Below are positions 21,414 through 29,247 of a DNA stretch of 64,000 bases, piece after piece. The translations under genes were made by a program, and so were the position numbers. The stretch is from the NCBI GenBank assembly GCA_038231215.1, contig JBBRLS010000023.1, forward strand, positions 1 through 64,000, given 5' to 3'. Under the pieces are notes generated by a model, which saw nothing but the letters and a program-made list of their open reading frames with translations, was not told the origin of the DNA and did no database searches. This stretch comes from Schlegelella_A sp038231215. Lineage in GTDB: Bacteria; Pseudomonadota; Gammaproteobacteria; Burkholderiales; Burkholderiaceae_C. Within the stretch, counting starts at the first letter, position 1. Each line of letters starts with the position of its first letter.

Positions 21414-22215
21414 CGCCGGCCTCTGCCAGGTCGTCGGCGAAGGCGTCGCTGGCGAAGTACGCGGCTTCGCGCCGGCGCGCTTCGCCGATCGGATCGACGG
21501 CGCTTGCTGCCGCGTCGTTCGGGTGGCAGAACACGAGGCCGCCCGACGCCGGCGCCGCGGCCAGCCAGCCGCGCATCAGGCTTCGATAGTCCTCGTCGCG
21601 AAAGTCGTAGACGCCGAGCAGCGCATGGTTGCGACGGCGTTTGTGCTCGCGCAGCAGTCGTTGCAGGGCCAGGCCGCCGGTCCGCTCGATCAACATGCGC
21701 TTGACGGCGTGGCCGGGTCCGATGACGTGACCGGTGTTGCGAATGGCAGGCGGCTCGCCGCGCTGCGCCGAAGACGCGAGCGCGCCCAGCACGATCTCGC
21801 GCACGCCGGGAAGATGGTGCACATGCTGGTGGCCGTCGATGAACGGCGGTGCGCGGCCGACGGTGTCGACAAAGCTGTCGAGCTGAGCACGCAATTCGAT
21901 GGCGATGCCGGCCAGCGGCAAGCGGCCGAGGTGCGCGAGCAGGATCAGCCGCTCGAGACCCGGCAGCAGCGGCCAGTCGCGCGCCAGGTCGGGACTCAGA
22001 GGCGTGCCTTCGGTGAGGTTGAAATGCAACCCCAGCTCGAAGGCGGTGAAGCCTGATGTTGCGGCGACGAGGGCCATGCCCTCGCCGCGCCACGCGCCCG
22101 CGGTCGTCACGCAAGACGCGGCGCAGACGCGGCCGGCGCTCGCGAGCGCGGCGGTCGTCTCGGCGGCGCCGACGACGAGGCCGACGTCGTCGACGCAGAT
22201 GGCGAGCGTTTTCAG
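21370..22215 (-). CDS. ChbG/HpnK (YdjC-type) carbohydrate deacetylase, NaxD-like
   Basis: About 281 residues of the YdjC/ChbG deacetylase family: KTLAICVDDVGL with the Asp pair at 9-10, ELGLHFNLTEG with a metal His, and FIDGHQHVHHLPGVRE. Such enzymes remove acetyl groups from N-acetyl sugars; NaxD in Francisella and Bordetella acts on undecaprenyl-phosphate-linked sugar. Start: no ATG, GTG or TTG lies between the conserved Asp and an upstream region foreign to the family. The best reading is CTG 22215, with GGAG 7 bases before it, in a CTGA overlap with the GT2 stop. That rare start needs proof. It is read with the GT2 and GT39 genes upstream. Confidence 0.82.
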   Translation of the reverse strand: MKTLAICVDDVGLVVGAAETTAALASAGRVCAASCVTTAGAWRGEGMALVAATSGFTAFELGLHFNLTEGTPLSPDLARDWPLLPGLERLILLAHLGRLPLAGIAIELRAQLDSFVDTVGRAPPFIDGHQHVHHLPGVREIVLGALASSAQRGEPPAIRNTGHVIGPGHAVKRMLIERTGGLALQRLLREHKRRRNHALLGVYDFRDEDYRSLMRGWLAAAPASGGLVFCHPNDAAASAVDPIGEARRREAAYFASDAFADDLAEAGVKVGPAWARSSSAG

Positions 22216-23189
22216 CGCGGCTCCGCCGGCCAGTCGGCGCCTTCGCCGCTGTCGTGGCGAACGAGGTAGACGGGGCGCTGCTTCACCTCGTCGAAGATCC
22301 GGCCGACGTATTCGCCGAGGATGCCGATCGAAAGCAGTTGCACGCCGCTGAAGAACATCGCGCTCACCGCCAGGGTCGCCCAGCCCGGCACGTTGTCGGC
22401 GTTGTTGGTGTAGTGCTCGATGACGATCCAGACGCCGCCCGCGAGCGAGCAGACGGCGATGATCGCGCCGACCGCGCTCCACAGGCGCAGCGGAAAGTTG
22501 GTGAATGCCGTCACGCCGGTCAGCGCGAGGCGGATCAGGCTCCTGAGAGAAAACGAGCTGTCGCCGGCGAAGCGCTCGTTCGGCTCGTAGGTCACGACCG
22601 CCGACGGGAAGCCGACCCAGGCGTACAGGCCCTTCATGAAGCGGTTGCGCTCGGGCAAGCTCTTCAACGCGTCGACGACCTTGCGGTCCATCAGCCGAAA
22701 GTCGCCGGCATCGGGCGGGATCGGCGTGCGCGAGCCGGCGTTGACGACGCGATAGAACCAGCGCGAGCCGACCTTCTTGAGCCACGACTCGTCGTCGCGC
22801 GATGCGCGCACCGTGTAGACCATGTCGGCGCCGCCGCGCCAGGCGGCGAGCATGTCGTCGATGAGGGCCGGCGGATGCTGCAGATCGGCGTCGAGGAGCA
22901 GCACGACCTCGCCGCGCGCCCGGTCGATGCCGGCGGTGAGCGCCGCTTCCTTGCCGAAGTTGCGCGACAGCGCGACGTAGCGGATATTGCCTTTGGCGAG
23001 CCACGGCGTCAGGGCGAACTCGGTGTCGTCGTTGCTGCCGTCGTTGACGACAACGATCTCCCATCGCGGGAAGCGCGCCTGCAGCATGTCGCTCAACTGC
23101 TGCAGCAGGACGGGCAGGCTCCGGCTCTCGTTGAAGGCAGGCACGACGCAGCTGATCGAGGGCGTGGCCGAGGTGCGCGGAGAGGTCAT
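22212..23189 (-). CDS. GT2 polyprenyl-phosphate glycosyltransferase (GtrB/ArnC/DPM1-like)
   Basis: A 325-residue inner-membrane enzyme that transfers a sugar from a nucleotide donor to undecaprenyl phosphate. GT-A domain at residues 10-225: SISCVVPAFNESRSLPVLLQ, EIVVVNDGSND (Asp50), LSRNFGKEAALTAGIDRARG, DADLQHPP (metal-binding Asp100-x-Asp102). Two C-terminal membrane hairpins follow (LWSAVGAIIAVCSLAGGVWI and LAVSAMFFSGVQLLSIGILG) and the amphipathic YVGRIFDEVKQRPVYLV typical of GtrB. ATG 23189 overlaps the stop of the GT39 gene upstream (ATGA), and its own stop overlaps the deacetylase start. It is the probable first step of the cluster. Confidence 0.9.
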   Translation of the reverse strand: MTSPRTSATPSISCVVPAFNESRSLPVLLQQLSDMLQARFPRWEIVVVNDGSNDDTEFALTPWLAKGNIRYVALSRNFGKEAALTAGIDRARGEVVLLLDADLQHPPALIDDMLAAWRGGADMVYTVRASRDDESWLKKVGSRWFYRVVNAGSRTPIPPDAGDFRLMDRKVVDALKSLPERNRFMKGLYAWVGFPSAVVTYEPNERFAGDSSFSLRSLIRLALTGVTAFTNFPLRLWSAVGAIIAVCSLAGGVWIVIEHYTNNADNVPGWATLAVSAMFFSGVQLLSIGILGEYVGRIFDEVKQRPVYLVRHDSGEGADWPAEPR

Positions 23190-24772
23190 GGTGTGGCTGC
23201 TTTCGCGCCGTCCGGGGCGCAGTTCGCGGCGGCGACGCGCCACAGCGCGACGCGGTTCGAGACCTCGACGCGCACTGCCCCCGGCAGCGCAGCCACCGGA
23301 GCGTCGTCGCCGCTCTTGACCAGCACCCAGAGCGGCGCGCCGCAGCGCAGGGCAAAGCCGTGCTCGGCATCGACGAGCAGCGCGGCGGCCAGCGTCGGCG
23401 TGAACGGCGCCGCCTCGGCCAGCTCGCGGCGCCAGTTGTCGCGCTGGGCGATCGCCGGGTCGAGCCAGTCGTCGATCACCGGCACCGGCTCGGCGAGCCG
23501 CGCGTGCAGCGGAACATCGAAGAAGTACTCCTTGACGAAGACCACCCGGTCGCCGGGCGCGCGCAGCCTGGCCAGGGTGCGTGCGATGGCCGTGTTGTCG
23601 CGCGCGTAGGTGACGCTCGACCATCCGACCGCAACGAGGCAGATGACGACGGCCATCGCTGCGCTCGCCAGCGCCGCCGGCCGAGCTCGCGGCCCGCCGG
23701 CACGCAGGCGCGCCACGACGGCGTCGGCGATCAGCGCCGCGAGCGGGAAAAGCACCGCCATCGCGTAGCCGACCGGCTTCGATTTCGGGATCGAGAAGAA
23801 CAGCAGCACGACGATGAGCCAGACCCACATGAGCTGCCGCCAGAGCGTCGCTTCGGCAGTTTCGCCGGCGCGCGCCACGAAGGTCGAGCGAACGAGCCAG
23901 AGCGACCACGGCAGCGTCAGCGCCGGCACCGCGGCGAAAAAGAACCACCACGGTTGCACGTTGTTGAAGCCGCCCGCGGCGAAGCGCTCGAAGTGCTGGT
24001 AGACGAAGAAGAAGCGGGCAAAGCCCGGGTGCTGCGCCTGCACGGCGAAGAACCAGGGCGCGGCGATGAGCAGGAACACGATCGGCCCGATCGGCCAGAG
24101 GAACGACAGAAGGGTTCGCGCTTGCCGCGTCGCCAGCAACCAGACGAAGACGACGCCGCCGGGCAGGACGATGCCGATCAGTCCCTTGGCGAGCACCGCC
24201 AGCGCCGCCGCCGCCCAGGCACCGGCGAGCGCCGTGCGATGCGGCCGGCCGCTGCGCACGAGCAGCGCGGCGTGGCCGCCGAGCAGCACCGATGCCGCCA
24301 TGAAGCCGGCGACCAGCATGTCGAGGTTGGCGAACTGCGCGCCGCCGAAGAAGAAGGGCAGCGTCATCAGCACCAGCATCGTCCAGCGCGCCGCGTCTTC
24401 GCCGATCCAGCGCCGCGCGACGCGGTAGAGGACGATCGCGCCGACCGCCGCGCCGACCAGCGGCGCCACGCGCGCCGCCGCGGCATCGACGCCGAAGACG
24501 CGCATCGATGCTGCGGTGAGCCAGTAGAAAAGCGGTGGCTTGTGGAAGAAAGGCAGGCCGTCCTCGGTCGGAACGATCCAGTCGCCCGAGCGCAGCATCT
24601 CCCAGGCGACGCCGACGTAGCGGCCTTCTTCTGGCAGGTTGAGGGCGCGCAGTCCGATCGAGAAGGCGAGCCAGACCAGCGCCGCGATCGCGCCGACAAG
24701 CGCAGGCGAGTCGCCCAGGCGGCTCGCCGGGCGCAGCAGCCGCGTCACGGCCGGGGCGTCGCCGCTCGGCAC
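23186..24772 (-). CDS. ArnT-like GT39 glycosyltransferase, paralogue 2
   Basis: A 528-residue multi-pass membrane protein very like the gene at 18166-19716. Shared blocks: EGRYVGVAWEMLRSGDW, FHKPPLFYWLTAASM, AQFANLDMLVAGFMAAS, AVLAKGLIGIVLP, GGFNNVQPWWFFFAAVPALT, RDNW. The acidic motif reads LPEEGRY instead of LPDEGRY. It is first in a tightly overlapping set (GT39-GT2-deacetylase). The start is GTG 24772. Together with GT2 it should attach a carrier-linked sugar to an acceptor in the outer leaflet of the inner membrane; lipid A is the likeliest acceptor by analogy with ArnT, FlmK and LgmB. Confidence 0.85.
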   Translation of the reverse strand: MPSGDAPAVTRLLRPASRLGDSPALVGAIAALVWLAFSIGLRALNLPEEGRYVGVAWEMLRSGDWIVPTEDGLPFFHKPPLFYWLTAASMRVFGVDAAAARVAPLVGAAVGAIVLYRVARRWIGEDAARWTMLVLMTLPFFFGGAQFANLDMLVAGFMAASVLLGGHAALLVRSGRPHRTALAGAWAAAALAVLAKGLIGIVLPGGVVFVWLLATRQARTLLSFLWPIGPIVFLLIAAPWFFAVQAQHPGFARFFFVYQHFERFAAGGFNNVQPWWFFFAAVPALTLPWSLWLVRSTFVARAGETAEATLWRQLMWVWLIVVLLFFSIPKSKPVGYAMAVLFPLAALIADAVVARLRAGGPRARPAALASAAMAVVICLVAVGWSSVTYARDNTAIARTLARLRAPGDRVVFVKEYFFDVPLHARLAEPVPVIDDWLDPAIAQRDNWRRELAEAAPFTPTLAAALLVDAEHGFALRCGAPLWVLVKSGDDAPVAALPGAVRVEVSNRVALWRVAAANCAPDGAKAATP

Positions 24773-24954
24773 ACCGGGGGAGGGAAGTCAGCCCGCGGCG
24801 GTCGGGCCGGGCGGATTCGGCGGCGCGAAGGGTCGCTTCGGGTCTTCGGCGAAGGCATGGTTCATGTGGCGCACGCTGGGCCGCCACGCGGAAATATCGT
24901 GTCGTGATTGTGCAAGATGTCCAAGGCCGGGCCGGCCTTCGCGGCGCGCCGGGC

Positions 24955-25599
24955 TCAGAAGCTCTTTTTCCAGCCGATCGTCACGCCGCGCGGCAGCACG
25001 CCGACGCTGAGCGACGACGAGCGCGAGTGGGCGTAGACACCGATCGCGGTGCCGATGAGAAAGCTGGCGAGTACGTCGGACTGCCAGTGCGCGCGCACCT
25101 TGACGCGGGCGACCGCGTCGTAGAGCGGCAGCAGTTCGAGCGCATAGACGGCGGGCTGGTCCGCACCGTACTCGAGGATGAACGGGGTCACGGCGGTGGT
25201 GATCTCCATCACCTCGCCGCTCGGAAAACTTTTGTGGCCGTGGCCCTTGAACCACTGGTTCGGATCGTCGGTCTGGGTCGGCCGCGCGCGGCTGAAGGCA
25301 AACTTCAGGCCGGTGGCGGTGACGGTGCCGATCAGCATCGAATCGATCGCCTGCCACGAGGTGCGGCCGAAGCGCGGGTCGTCGCCTTCCCACAGCGCGC
25401 CGGCCAGAACGACCAGTGGCGCGAGGTCCTGCAGGATGATCTGGTTGCGGCGCTTCCAGATGCCGCTGTCGTCGTAGTTCAGACGGTGGTCGATGCCGAG
25501 CGGGCCACCGCCCGCTTGCGCCGTGCCCAGGGCAGCGAACGTCAGCGCCGCCGTGACGGCGCGAAGCCAGGCGCCGCAGCGCCGCCGTGAGAAGTCCAT
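24955..25599 (-). CDS. PAP2-superfamily phosphatase, exported, with altered PSGH motif
   Basis: A 214-residue precursor with an N-terminal signal (MDFSRRRCGAWLRAVTAALT, cleavage near AQAGG). PAP2 motifs: KFAFSRARP (K-X6-RP), KSFPSGEV in place of PSGH, and ARVKVRAHWQSD (R-X5-H-X3-D). The middle motif lacks its usual general-acid His (Glu instead). Members take phosphate from lipids such as undecaprenyl pyrophosphate or lipid A. The terminal Phe and beta-rich end (SVGVLPRGVTIGWKKSF) hint at an outer-membrane or peripheral location. It lies between nudJ and the sugar cluster on the same strand. ATG 25599 is chosen because the signal peptide begins there. Confidence 0.75.
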   Translation of the reverse strand: MDFSRRRCGAWLRAVTAALTFAALGTAQAGGGPLGIDHRLNYDDSGIWKRRNQIILQDLAPLVVLAGALWEGDDPRFGRTSWQAIDSMLIGTVTATGLKFAFSRARPTQTDDPNQWFKGHGHKSFPSGEVMEITTAVTPFILEYGADQPAVYALELLPLYDAVARVKVRAHWQSDVLASFLIGTAIGVYAHSRSSSLSVGVLPRGVTIGWKKSF

Positions 25600-25621
25600 G
25601 ATCCCGATGCCAGGCGACACG

Positions 25622-26122
25622 TCAGCGCTTCGGCCCGAGCGTGACGCTCGGATCGGTGACGATCGCATCGAGCGCGAAGGCGCGGCCGGCGGCGGCGTCT
25701 TCGACCGAGCGCAGCAGCAGCGGGCTGCGATGACGGTGGCGCGAGTCGCGCAGCTCGGCCAGCGTCATCCACAAGGTGCGGACGATCCCCGTGTCGAGGC
25801 GGCGCGCCGGATCGGGCTCGCCCACGGTGCCGGCGAAGGCGAAGCGCAGCCAGGTCACGTCGTCGTCGCCGGCATCGGCATCGGTGCGGGCGAGATAGAT
25901 GCCGACTAGGCGCTCCGGCACGAAGGCACAGGCCGTCTCCTCGAGCGCCTCGCGCACCACCGCCTGCTGCGGCGACTCGCCCGGGTCCAGATGACCGGCC
26001 GGGTTGTTGAGCTTCAGTCCTTCGGCGGTCTCTTCCTCGACGAGCAGGTATTCGATGCGGCCGGCAAGCTCGCGCCGGGCGATCGCGGCGACGGTGACGC
26101 TCGGCTTCCAGCGCAGTTTCAT
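25622..26122 (-). CDS. nudJ: NUDIX hydrolase, NudJ-like
   Basis: A 166-residue NUDIX pyrophosphatase. The Nudix box is GHLDPGESPQQAVVREALEE followed by T. The N-terminus KPSVTVAAIARREL and LLVEEETAEGLKLNNPAG match NudJ, which in E. coli hydrolyses thiamin pyrophosphate precursors and nucleoside di/triphosphates. NudJ is normally right next to mnmA, on the same strand, and here still is in order but separated by the PAP2 and sugar-transfer genes. The start ATG 26122 is 75 bases from the divergent pntAa start, so the intergenic region must hold both promoters. Confidence 0.82.
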   Translation of the reverse strand: MKLRWKPSVTVAAIARRELAGRIEYLLVEEETAEGLKLNNPAGHLDPGESPQQAVVREALEETACAFVPERLVGIYLARTDADAGDDDVTWLRFAFAGTVGEPDPARRLDTGIVRTLWMTLAELRDSRHRHRSPLLLRSVEDAAAGRAFALDAIVTDPSVTLGPKR

Positions 26123-26197
26123 ACGGGAATGCTAGCCGTGGCAGTCAATGACCTTCTTGTAAGCTCGCAGGATTCGCGTGCTGGAGGAGACCAGACC

Positions 26198-27328
26198 ATG
26201 ATGATCGGGGTGCCGCGCGAGACGGCAGCCGGCGAGACGCGTGTCGCCGTGACGCCGGAGACGGCGAAGAAGCTGAAGGCGCAGGGCAACACGGTCCGCG
26301 TCGAGGCCGGTGCCGGCGTGGCCGCGAGCGTGACTGACGCGGCCTACGCGGCGGCCGGCGCCGAGATCACCGACCGCGCCGGCGCGTTCGCCGCCGAGCT
26401 GGTGCTCAAGGTGCGTTCGCCGAACGCGGACGAACTGGCATTGATGAAGAGCGGCGCCAACCTCGTCGGCATGCTCAACCCCTTCGACCGCGCCGGGCTC
26501 GACGCACTGGCCGCTGGCGGCCTGACGAGCTTCGCCCTCGAGGCGGCGCCGCGCACGACGCGGGCGCAAAGCATGGACGTGCTGTCGAGCCAGGCCAACA
26601 TCGCCGGCTACAAGGCGGTGATGATCGCCGCCGACAAGTACCAGCGCTTCTTCCCCATGCTGATGACCGCCGCCGGCACCGTGAAGGCGGCGCGCGTCGT
26701 CATCCTCGGCGTCGGCGTCGCCGGCTTGCAGGCGATCGCCACGGCCAAGCGACTCGGCGCGGTGATCGAGGCGAGCGACGTGCGGCCGAGCGTCAAGGAG
26801 CAGGTCGAGTCGCTCGGCGCGAAATTCATCGACGTACCCTATGAGACGGCGGAAGAAAAGAGCGCTGCCGAGGGCGTCGGCGGCTACGCGAAGGCGATGC
26901 CGCAAAGCTGGCTCGACCGGCAGAAGGTCGAGGTCGCCAAACGCGTCGCCGCCGCCGACATCGTCATCTCGACCGCGCTGATCCCCGGTCGCGCCGCGCC
27001 GGTGCTGATCAGCGAAGAGATGGTCAAGAGCATGAAGGCGGGCTCGGTGATCGTCGACCTCGCCGCCGGCAAGGGTCCCGAGGGAAAGGGTGGCAACTGT
27101 CCGCTGAGCGTGGCCGACCAGACCGTGCTCGCGTACGGCGTGACGATCGTCGGCGAGACCAATCTCGCCGCGCTCGTCGGCGCCGACGCCTCGCAGCTCT
27201 ACGCGCGCAACGTGCTCGACTTCCTGAAGCTCGTGCTGAGCAAGGAAGGCGCGTTCTCCGTGCCGATGGACGACGACATCGTCGCCGCCTGCCTGATGAC
27301 GCAAGGCGGGGAAGTGAAGCGCAAGTAA
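26198..27328 (+). CDS. pntAA: NAD(P) transhydrogenase subunit alpha part 1
   Basis: A 376-residue NAD(H)-binding domain I of the proton-translocating transhydrogenase, which uses the proton gradient to make NADPH from NADH. It begins MMIGVPRETAAGETRVAVTP and carries the dinucleotide fold VVILGVGVAGLQAIATAKRL with EASDVRPSVKEQ. The mobile loop and the end (AFSVPMDDDIVAACLMTQGG) are intact. GGAGGAG lies about 9 bases before ATG 26198; ATG 26201 is an alternative. It is the first gene of pntAA-pntAB-pntB, the three-subunit layout. A palindromic repeat lies in the gap to pntAB. Confidence 0.95.
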   Translation: MMIGVPRETAAGETRVAVTPETAKKLKAQGNTVRVEAGAGVAASVTDAAYAAAGAEITDRAGAFAAELVLKVRSPNADELALMKSGANLVGMLNPFDRAGLDALAAGGLTSFALEAAPRTTRAQSMDVLSSQANIAGYKAVMIAADKYQRFFPMLMTAAGTVKAARVVILGVGVAGLQAIATAKRLGAVIEASDVRPSVKEQVESLGAKFIDVPYETAEEKSAAEGVGGYAKAMPQSWLDRQKVEVAKRVAAADIVISTALIPGRAAPVLISEEMVKSMKAGSVIVDLAAGKGPEGKGGNCPLSVADQTVLAYGVTIVGETNLAALVGADASQLYARNVLDFLKLVLSKEGAFSVPMDDDIVAACLMTQGGEVKRK

Positions 27329-27340
27329 TGCAACCAACAG

Positions 27341-27404
27341 GTCATCCTGAGCGAAGCGAAGGATCTCGTCGTCGCGCCGGATCCTTCACTGCGTTCAGGA
27401 TGAC
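27341..27404. repeat. Palindromic dispersed repeat, copy 2 (pntAA-pntAB gap)
   Basis: A 64-base imperfect inverted repeat: GTCATCCTGAGCGAAGCGAA leading to GGATCT, and a right arm GGATCCTTCACTGCGTTCAG then GATGAC. It matches the copy at 838-902 in layout. It lies between the stop of pntAA and the start of pntAB, where it would form a hairpin in the operon mRNA. Confidence 0.85.
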
Positions 27405-27425
27405 AAGACTTACCGAGAGCCGGAC

Positions 27426-27749
27426 ATGGACATCGTTTCGCACACCGTCATCAACCTCATCATCTTCGTGCTCGCGATCTACGTCGGCTATCACGTCGTC
27501 TGGACCGTGACGCCGGCACTGCACACGCCGCTCATGGCGGTAACGAACGCGATCTCGGCGATCGTCATCGTCGGCGCGATGCTGGCGGCCGCGCTCACCG
27601 AGACGACGCTCGGCAAGACGATGGGCGTGCTGGCAGTCGCGCTGGCCGCCGTCAACGTCTTCGGCGGCTTTCTCGTGACGCGACGAATGCTCGAGATGTT
27701 CAAGAAGAAGGAGAAGAAAGTCGCCGCTCCGGAGGCCGCGGCCAAATGA
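27426..27749 (+). CDS. pntAB: NAD(P) transhydrogenase subunit alpha part 2
   Basis: A 107-residue membrane subunit with three helices (HTVINLIIFVLAIYVGYHVV, LMAVTNAISAIVIVGAMLAA, GVLAVALAAVNVFGGFLVTR) and a basic C-terminal tail. The pattern TPALHTPLMAVTNAISAIV is diagnostic of PntA2. It forms part of the proton channel with PntB. The TGA stop overlaps ATG of pntB (ATGA at 27746-27749). A repeat hairpin separates it from pntAA, which could give the membrane subunits a different mRNA dose. Confidence 0.95.
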   Translation: MDIVSHTVINLIIFVLAIYVGYHVVWTVTPALHTPLMAVTNAISAIVIVGAMLAAALTETTLGKTMGVLAVALAAVNVFGGFLVTRRMLEMFKKKEKKVAAPEAAAK

Positions 27750-29203
27750 GCCTCAACCTCGCGACCCTGCTCTACCTCGTCGCCAGCGTCTGCTTCATCC
27801 AGGCGCTGAAGGGCCTGAGCCATCCTACGACCTCGATCCGCGGCAACGTCTTCGGCATGACCGGCATGGCGATTGCCGCGCTGACGACGGCCGCCCTCAT
27901 CGTCAAGCTGCTCGAGTCGTACAACCTCTCGATCGGTACCGGGCTGGGCTGGATCGTGCTCGGCCTGGTCGTCGGCGGCGGCTACGGCACCTGGCGCGCC
28001 AGGACCGTCGAGATGACGGCGATGCCCGAGCTGGTCGCCTTCTTCCACAGCATGATCGGCATGGCGGCGGTGTTCATCGGCGTCGCCGCAGCGGTCGAGC
28101 CGTATGCGTTCGGCATCGTCGCCCGGCCGCTAGCTGGCGGTGCGATCGACCCGATCCCGACCGGCAACCGGCTCGAGCTGATCCTCGGCGCGGCGATCGG
28201 CGCGATCACCTTCAGCGGCTCGGTGATCGCCTGGGGCAAGCTCTCGGGCAAGTCGAAGATCCGCGTCTTCAAGGGCGCGCCGGTCACCTTCGCCGGCCAG
28301 CACTGGCTCAACCTGGCGCTGGCGATCGCGATGGTCGCGTTCATCGTCGGCTACACCCTGACCGAGAGCCGCATCGACTTCTACCTCGTGCTGGCGATCG
28401 CCTTCGTCCTCGGCGTGCTCATCATCATCCCGATCGGCGGCGCCGACATGCCGGTGGTGGTCTCGATGCTGAACAGCTACTCGGGCTGGGCCGCGGCGGG
28501 CATCGGCTTTTCGCTCGACAACGCGATGCTCATCATCGCCGGCTCACTGGTTGGATCGTCGGGCGCGATCCTCAGCTACATCATGTGCAAGGCGATGAAC
28601 CGCTCGTTCTTCAACGTCATCCTCGGCGGCTTCGGCGGCGAAGGGGGCGCGCCGGCGGCGGGCGCCTCGGCCGAGCAGCGGCCGGTGAAGAGCGGCAGCG
28701 CCGACGACGCCGCCTTCGTCCTCGGCAACGCCGAGACAGTGGTCATCGTTCCCGGCTATGGGCTGGCCGTGGCGCGGGCCCAGCACGCGGTCAAGGAGCT
28801 CGCGGGCAAGCTCACCGCCAAGGGCATCAGCGTCAAGTACGCGATCCACCCGGTGGCCGGCCGCATGCCGGGGCACATGAACGTGTTGCTCGCCGAAGCC
28901 GAAGTGCCCTACGACCAGGTCTTCGAGATGGAAGACATCAACGGCGAGCTCGGCCAGACCGACGTCGCCATCATCCTCGGCGCCAACGACGTCGTGAATC
29001 CGGCCGCGCACACCAAGGGCAGCGCCATCTACGGCATGCCGATCATCGAGGCCTACAAGGCGAAGACGATCATCGTCAACAAGCGCTCGATGGCGGCGGG
29101 CTATGCCGGCCTCGACAACGAGCTCTTCTACATGGACAAGACGATGATGGTGTTCGGCGACGCCAAGAAGGTCGTCGAGGACATGGTCAAGGCGATCGAG
29201 TAG
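27746..29203 (+). CDS. pntB: NAD(P) transhydrogenase subunit beta
   Basis: A 485-residue subunit with an N-terminal membrane domain of about nine helices (LKGLSHPTTSIRGNVFGMTG, PELVAFFHSMIGMAAVFIGV, IGGADMPVVVSMLNSYSGWA) and a C-terminal NADP(H)-binding domain III (VVIVPGYGLAVARAQHAVKE, HPVAGRMPGHMNVLLAEA, VAIILGANDVVNPAAHTKGS, IVNKRSMAAGYAGLDN). All motifs are intact. It closes the pnt operon; the toxin-antitoxin region starts 44 bases downstream, so this is a plausible left edge of an inserted segment. Confidence 0.96.
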   Translation: MSLNLATLLYLVASVCFIQALKGLSHPTTSIRGNVFGMTGMAIAALTTAALIVKLLESYNLSIGTGLGWIVLGLVVGGGYGTWRARTVEMTAMPELVAFFHSMIGMAAVFIGVAAAVEPYAFGIVARPLAGGAIDPIPTGNRLELILGAAIGAITFSGSVIAWGKLSGKSKIRVFKGAPVTFAGQHWLNLALAIAMVAFIVGYTLTESRIDFYLVLAIAFVLGVLIIIPIGGADMPVVVSMLNSYSGWAAAGIGFSLDNAMLIIAGSLVGSSGAILSYIMCKAMNRSFFNVILGGFGGEGGAPAAGASAEQRPVKSGSADDAAFVLGNAETVVIVPGYGLAVARAQHAVKELAGKLTAKGISVKYAIHPVAGRMPGHMNVLLAEAEVPYDQVFEMEDINGELGQTDVAIILGANDVVNPAAHTKGSAIYGMPIIEAYKAKTIIVNKRSMAAGYAGLDNELFYMDKTMMVFGDAKKVVEDMVKAIE

Positions 29204-29210
29204 CAGATGT

Positions 29211-29233
29211 AATACAATTCCCACCTCCGTATT
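29211..29233. promoter_or_regulatory. Possible operator of the first toxin-antitoxin pair
   Basis: Inverted repeat AATAC-N13-GTATT in an AT-richer patch just upstream of the ribbon-helix-helix gene. It overlaps a -10-like TACAAT (29213-29218), though no good -35 box is seen. Ribbon-helix-helix antitoxins commonly repress their own operon at such sites. Confidence 0.4.
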
Positions 29234-29247
29234 TCTCAGGATCTCGC

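Noticed and set aside
23360..24907. Open frame antisense to the second GT39 gene
   Set aside because: Highly charged, no motif, and directly opposite a conserved membrane protein gene.
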